Source: Nitrososphaerales archaeon (lineage in GTDB: Archaea; Thermoproteota; Nitrososphaeria; Nitrososphaerales; Gagatemarchaeaceae). From it: a stretch of 8,196 nucleotides of DNA. Positions 5,899 to 8,196 of the stretch are shown one piece after another (position 1 is the stretch's first letter; each line of letters starts with the position of its first letter). The stretch lies in the NCBI GenBank assembly GCA_030039515.1, contig JASHVT010000100.1, positions 1-8,196 of the forward strand, in the 5' to 3' direction. Under the pieces are notes generated by a model. It did not search any database. It was not told where the DNA came from and saw nothing but the letters and a program-made list of their open reading frames with translations. Both the position numbers and the translations under genes were made by a program.

Positions 5899-6581
5899 TT
5901 CCTTCCCGAGTCGTGGCTGACGAGAGGGAGAAGGCGAGCGGGGTCCCTGAAGAGCTCGGGAGGCTCAACGTGCGCGTCTACTACAGCATGCTCCGGGTCG
6001 CAGACTACGTCCTGAGCCCGGAGATCGCTGTCGAGAGGAAGTCCCTCAGAGACCTGGTGTCCTCCGTCTACGACTCGAGGCTCTTCTATCAGGCCGCGAG
6101 GATGTCCGCCTCGTACGCGAAGCCATACCTCCTCGTAGAAGGCGACTCCAAGCAGGTCGAGAGCCTGGCGAAGAACACGAGGGCGTTCTACGGGGCGATA
6201 GCGAACGTGACGCTCGCCTACGGCCTGAGGATGCTCTACACGGCCAGTCCGGCGGAGACCGCGATGGCCATCGCCGGGCTCCTGGCGCATGCTAGGGCGA
6301 AGCCTCTGGAGAGGATGCCGCTCGAGAGCCCGCCGAAGTCGAAGAGCCTCGCCCAGCAGCAGGTGTATCTCGTCTCATCCCTTCCGGGGGTGGGCACGAG
6401 GCTGGCGGAGAGGTTACTGGCGAAGTACGGCACGCCCAGGCGCATAATGTCGCTGACCGCCGGTGAGCTGGCTATGACGCAGGGGATAGGGTGGAAGAGG
6501 GCCGAGAGAGTCAAGTCGACGCTCGACTCCAAGTTCGCCCGGCACCAAGACTCGAAGGCCCAGACGAGGCTCGAGAATTGA
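5895..6581 (+). CDS. XPF/ERCC4-type structure-specific nuclease (short archaeal XPF, no helicase)
   Basis: A 228-residue DNA-repair nuclease. Residues 5-130 form the ERCC4 nuclease domain: VVADEREK (6-13, catalytic D9), RVADYVLS with D37, then the signature VERKSLRDL (E47, R48, K49, D53), followed by the SRLFYQAARMSASYAKPYLLVEGD segment. Residues about 156-212 are the tandem helix-hairpin-helix domain (LPGVGTRLAERLL and TQGIGWKRAERV). Such enzymes act as dimers on 3'-flaps, forks and splayed DNA. There is no helicase domain, as in crenarchaeal and thaumarchaeal XPF and unlike euryarchaeal Hef. The family GDY has Ala for Gly (ADY). No PCNA-binding box with aromatic residues is visible at the C-terminus. 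GTG 5895 overlaps the EcfT stop, and a later start would cut the first beta strand. Its function seems unrelated to the transporter. Confidence 0.9.
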   Translation: MIPSRVVADEREKASGVPEELGRLNVRVYYSMLRVADYVLSPEIAVERKSLRDLVSSVYDSRLFYQAARMSASYAKPYLLVEGDSKQVESLAKNTRAFYGAIANVTLAYGLRMLYTASPAETAMAIAGLLAHARAKPLERMPLESPPKSKSLAQQQVYLVSSLPGVGTRLAERLLAKYGTPRRIMSLTAGELAMTQGIGWKRAERVKSTLDSKFARHQDSKAQTRLEN

Positions 6582-7207
6582 AGGTCGCTGTCCTGGGAGG
6601 GACGGGGAGCATGGGCTTCGTGCTCGCCGGGAGGCTGTCGGCGTCGAACGAAGTGGTCATAGGCTCCAGGGACGTGGCGAAGGCGAAGGAGGCCGCGTCG
6701 AGGATACCGGGAGCCACGGGCGAGGACTACCGAGGCGCGTGCCTGGCCAGCGAGGCTGCGATAATGGCGGTGCCGTTCTCTTCGATGAAGGACGTCGCGC
6801 GGCCACTGTCTAGCGCTCTCGCGGGCAAGCTCGTGATTTCAATCGTCAACCCTCTGAGGGTCGAAGGGGGCGTCTTCAAGTTCGGGCTCGAGGGTGGGTC
6901 GGCCGCCGAGACGCTCGCCTCAGTCCTTCCCGACAGCTGGATCGCGACCGCGTTCAACAACATCCCGTACGGGATGTTCGAGGGCGCCGCTCCGGTGGAG
7001 GCTGACGTCTTGGTGGCGGCGACGTCGAAGGACGCCTACGAGACGACGGCCTCGCTCGTCAAGAGCATCAAGAACCTGCGTCCGCTCTACGCGGGCCCCA
7101 TCTCTGAGGCTCAGGTGGTGGAGAGGATAACCGCTCTGGTCCTGAACCTGGCAAGGATGAACGGGATCGGTAGCCTCGCGACCAGGTTCGTGTCGATGAG
7201 CGCCTGA
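6578..7207 (+). CDS. npdG: F420-dependent NADP reductase (NADPH:F420 oxidoreductase)
   Basis: A 209-residue cytosolic enzyme transferring hydride between coenzyme F420 and NADP. The N-terminal Rossmann fold starts at once with KVAVLGGTGSMG (GGTGSMG at 7-13). The S30-R31 pair after strand two is the NADP 2'-phosphate signature, and AIMAVPFSSM and VISIVNPLR form later strands. The C-terminal F420-side domain contains TAFNNIP (124-130), RPLYAGPISEAQVVERITALVLNLARMNG (168-196) and a short end; the PLxAGP and LNxxRxNG elements are family hallmarks. TTG 6578 is the start because it lies directly before the first beta strand and overlaps the nuclease stop (TTGA). An upstream in-frame start at 6491 would add 29 residues from another frame of the nuclease gene. 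It implies the host makes F420. Last gene of the operon. Confidence 0.9.
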   Translation: MKVAVLGGTGSMGFVLAGRLSASNEVVIGSRDVAKAKEAASRIPGATGEDYRGACLASEAAIMAVPFSSMKDVARPLSSALAGKLVISIVNPLRVEGGVFKFGLEGGSAAETLASVLPDSWIATAFNNIPYGMFEGAAPVEADVLVAATSKDAYETTASLVKSIKNLRPLYAGPISEAQVVERITALVLNLARMNGIGSLATRFVSMSA

Positions 7208-7227
7208 CGCGCTCTCGGCTTAGCGCG
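7208..7227. terminator. Hairpin in convergent gap
   Basis: CGCGCT (7208-7213) and AGCGCG (7222-7227) make a perfect 6-bp GC-rich stem with an 8-base loop. It occupies nearly the whole 22-base gap between the converging npdG and secreted-protein stops, so it would be the last structure of both transcripts. No T run follows on either strand. A role in 3'-end formation or mRNA protection is inferred from position. Confidence 0.45.
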
Positions 7228-7229
7228 GG

Positions 7230-8196
7230 CTAGCTCAGGACGATGCTCTGGGTGACGTTGACTTGCGTGAGGACCTCCAGCGGCTCTACTATCGACGCAC
7301 CGCAATTGGCGTCTCCCCCCTCGACCCAGACTAGATACGGGCCAGCGACGACCGGCACGGAGAAGTTGCCGGAGGTCGTCAGGGTGGTGGAGTAGAGCCA
7401 GGCGGAGGGATGCCCATCCGTAAGCGAGGCGGCCTGCTGGGAGGTCGCGACGTAGAGCGTTACGCCTGGAGAACGCGCGGTGAACGCGCCGGACAGGGTG
7501 GAGGGACCTGTGGAGTTGAACGGCACGGAGTAGTGGCCTGCGACGCAGTCGTAGCTCGAGGAGACGGTGAAGGAGGTGCCAGCGGGGAGGATTACCAACT
7601 CGCTTTCACTTCCTTGCAGGACGGTGAAGTGGAGGAGGACTTCTGCGCCCCACTCGTCTCCCACGACTACAGTGTATAGGCCTGGAGACAGCGGTTCGGA
7701 TGAATTGCCGGCGAGGTAACCGGAGAATGTAGAGTCCGAAGCCATCGCCATGCTGTAGCACCCCCCTCCGCAGCCGGTAGGGGTCGCGATGCTACTGTCG
7801 GGGTTGAACGTGTAGCCTGTAATGTCAAAGATGGCTGGGCAGTTGTAGAAGCCGCTCGCATAGAGTTGCAAGGCATGGCTGGTGTTGGCAGAACTACCTG
7901 ACGAGAAGTATCCTTGGAAGATGGCGAAACCGAAGGGGAGGTTGCCCCCGCACGGACCGAGGGTCAGATTCTCCGTAGCCCAGTCGTCGGCGGCAGAGAC
8001 CTCGTTCGGATAGTTCGGGGTGTTCGTCTCGACAACCTTCAAGGCCATCGCCTGACCCTGGTAGAACTGCGTGCCGCTTAGTTCTGCCGACAGCTCGAGG
8101 TCGCTGGCCGAGGGGACGGTACCTGAGACTCCTGAGCTCAGCCCGGTCGTCGTTCGGTTGACCTCTCGTGGCTGGACCGAAGCGGCAGCGACCCCT
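7230..8196 (-). CDS. Secreted, probably glycosylated beta-sandwich surface protein (5' end outside window)
   Basis: The minus-strand frame is open from the right edge to the TAG at 7230-7232, giving 321 residues of a longer protein. The ATG at 8048 is internal: 49 more in-frame residues precede it without a stop, including a Ser/Thr-rich linker and SAELSGTQFYQGQAMALKVV, which runs smoothly into the first domain. Two Ig-like or other beta-sandwich domains are suggested, roughly 8100-7615 and 7610-7250. Each ends in a similar strand pattern (PGLYTVVVGDEWGAE and AGPYLVWVEGGDANC). Six cysteines (codons near 7952, 7841, 7772, 7760, 7547, 7304) and seven N-x-S/T sequons fit an extracellular glycoprotein. 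No membrane anchor is present at the C-terminus, so any signal or anchor lies to the right. It resembles hypothetical surface proteins of soil Nitrososphaeria; function unknown. Confidence 0.75.
   Translation of the reverse strand, partial: GVAAASVQPREVNRTTTGLSSGVSGTVPSASDLELSAELSGTQFYQGQAMALKVVETNTPNYPNEVSAADDWATENLTLGPCGGNLPFGFAIFQGYFSSGSSANTSHALQLYASGFYNCPAIFDITGYTFNPDSSIATPTGCGGGCYSMAMASDSTFSGYLAGNSSEPLSPGLYTVVVGDEWGAEVLLHFTVLQGSESELVILPAGTSFTVSSSYDCVAGHYSVPFNSTGPSTLSGAFTARSPGVTLYVATSQQAASLTDGHPSAWLYSTTLTTSGNFSVPVVAGPYLVWVEGGDANCGASIVEPLEVLTQVNVTQSIVLS

Noticed and set aside
6491..6577. Upstream start for NpdG inside the nuclease gene
   Set aside because: It would put 29 charged residues before a Rossmann fold that normally begins at the N-terminus. 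TTG 6578 with the TTGA overlap matches the neighbouring junctions.
6540..6578. PCNA-interacting box at the nuclease C-terminus (QTRLEN region)
   Set aside because: It lacks the paired aromatic residues of a PIP box, so there is no real support.
7230..8048. Secreted protein starting at ATG 8048
   Set aside because: The frame continues upstream without a stop to the window edge, and the preceding residues continue the domain. The Met has no signal peptide after it.
1..8196. CRISPR array, insertion sequence, phage or defence system, FMN riboswitch
   Set aside because: No spaced direct repeats, no transposase or integrase motifs, no terminal repeats, and no long structured leader ahead of the flavin genes. 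The only intergenic gap over 100 bases is at the left edge.

Overview
The window is archaeal. The markers are a prefoldin beta subunit, a CTP-dependent riboflavin kinase fused to a winged-helix DNA-binding domain, an ERCC4/XPF-type nuclease with C-terminal helix-hairpin-helix repeats, and an F420-dependent NADP reductase. AT-rich TATA-like boxes about 25-33 bases ahead of genes that lack a Shine-Dalgarno sequence fit archaeal, mostly leaderless transcription. The DNA is plainly GC-rich, and TTG and GTG starts are common. My best guess is a GC-rich member of the Nitrososphaeria/Thaumarchaeota. This rests on gene content and on the look of the secreted protein at the right edge; no marker gene settles it.

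Layout. Bases 1-134 hold no supported gene: a small hairpin with a T run, a second inverted repeat and a TATA-like box lead into prefoldin beta (135-515, +). A DHH-family phosphoesterase (530-1534, +) follows in the same operon. It converges on, and overlaps by 8 bases, a minus-strand Nudix/isopentenyl-diphosphate-isomerase-like protein (1527-2081). Upstream of that on the minus strand lies the riboflavin kinase/regulator (2144-2836). A 59-base divergent promoter (2837-2895), with one TATA-like core and a near-palindrome, separates it from a plus-strand operon: ECF transporter S component (2896-3480), ATPase A (3504-4349), ATPase A' (4346-5155), EcfT (5152-5898), an XPF-like nuclease (5895-6581) and F420-dependent NADP reductase (6578-7207). 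The last four junctions are 4-base stop/start overlaps (TTGA, ATGA, GTGA, TTGA). A hairpin fills the convergent gap before a minus-strand secreted glycoprotein-like gene that runs off the right edge (7230-8196).

How it fits together. The kinase makes FMN from riboflavin, and its winged-helix half makes it a candidate sensor-regulator of the RbkR type. Divergently and from the same TATA core runs a complete ECF vitamin transporter whose S component looks RibU-like. Together they read as a self-contained riboflavin uptake, FMN synthesis and control unit. Two seemingly unrelated genes, a DNA-repair nuclease and a deazaflavin redox enzyme, are translationally coupled to its tail. The other protein deserving attention is the isomerase-like Nudix protein, which keeps nearly every active-site residue of type I isopentenyl-diphosphate isomerase but has threonine in place of the catalytic cysteine.
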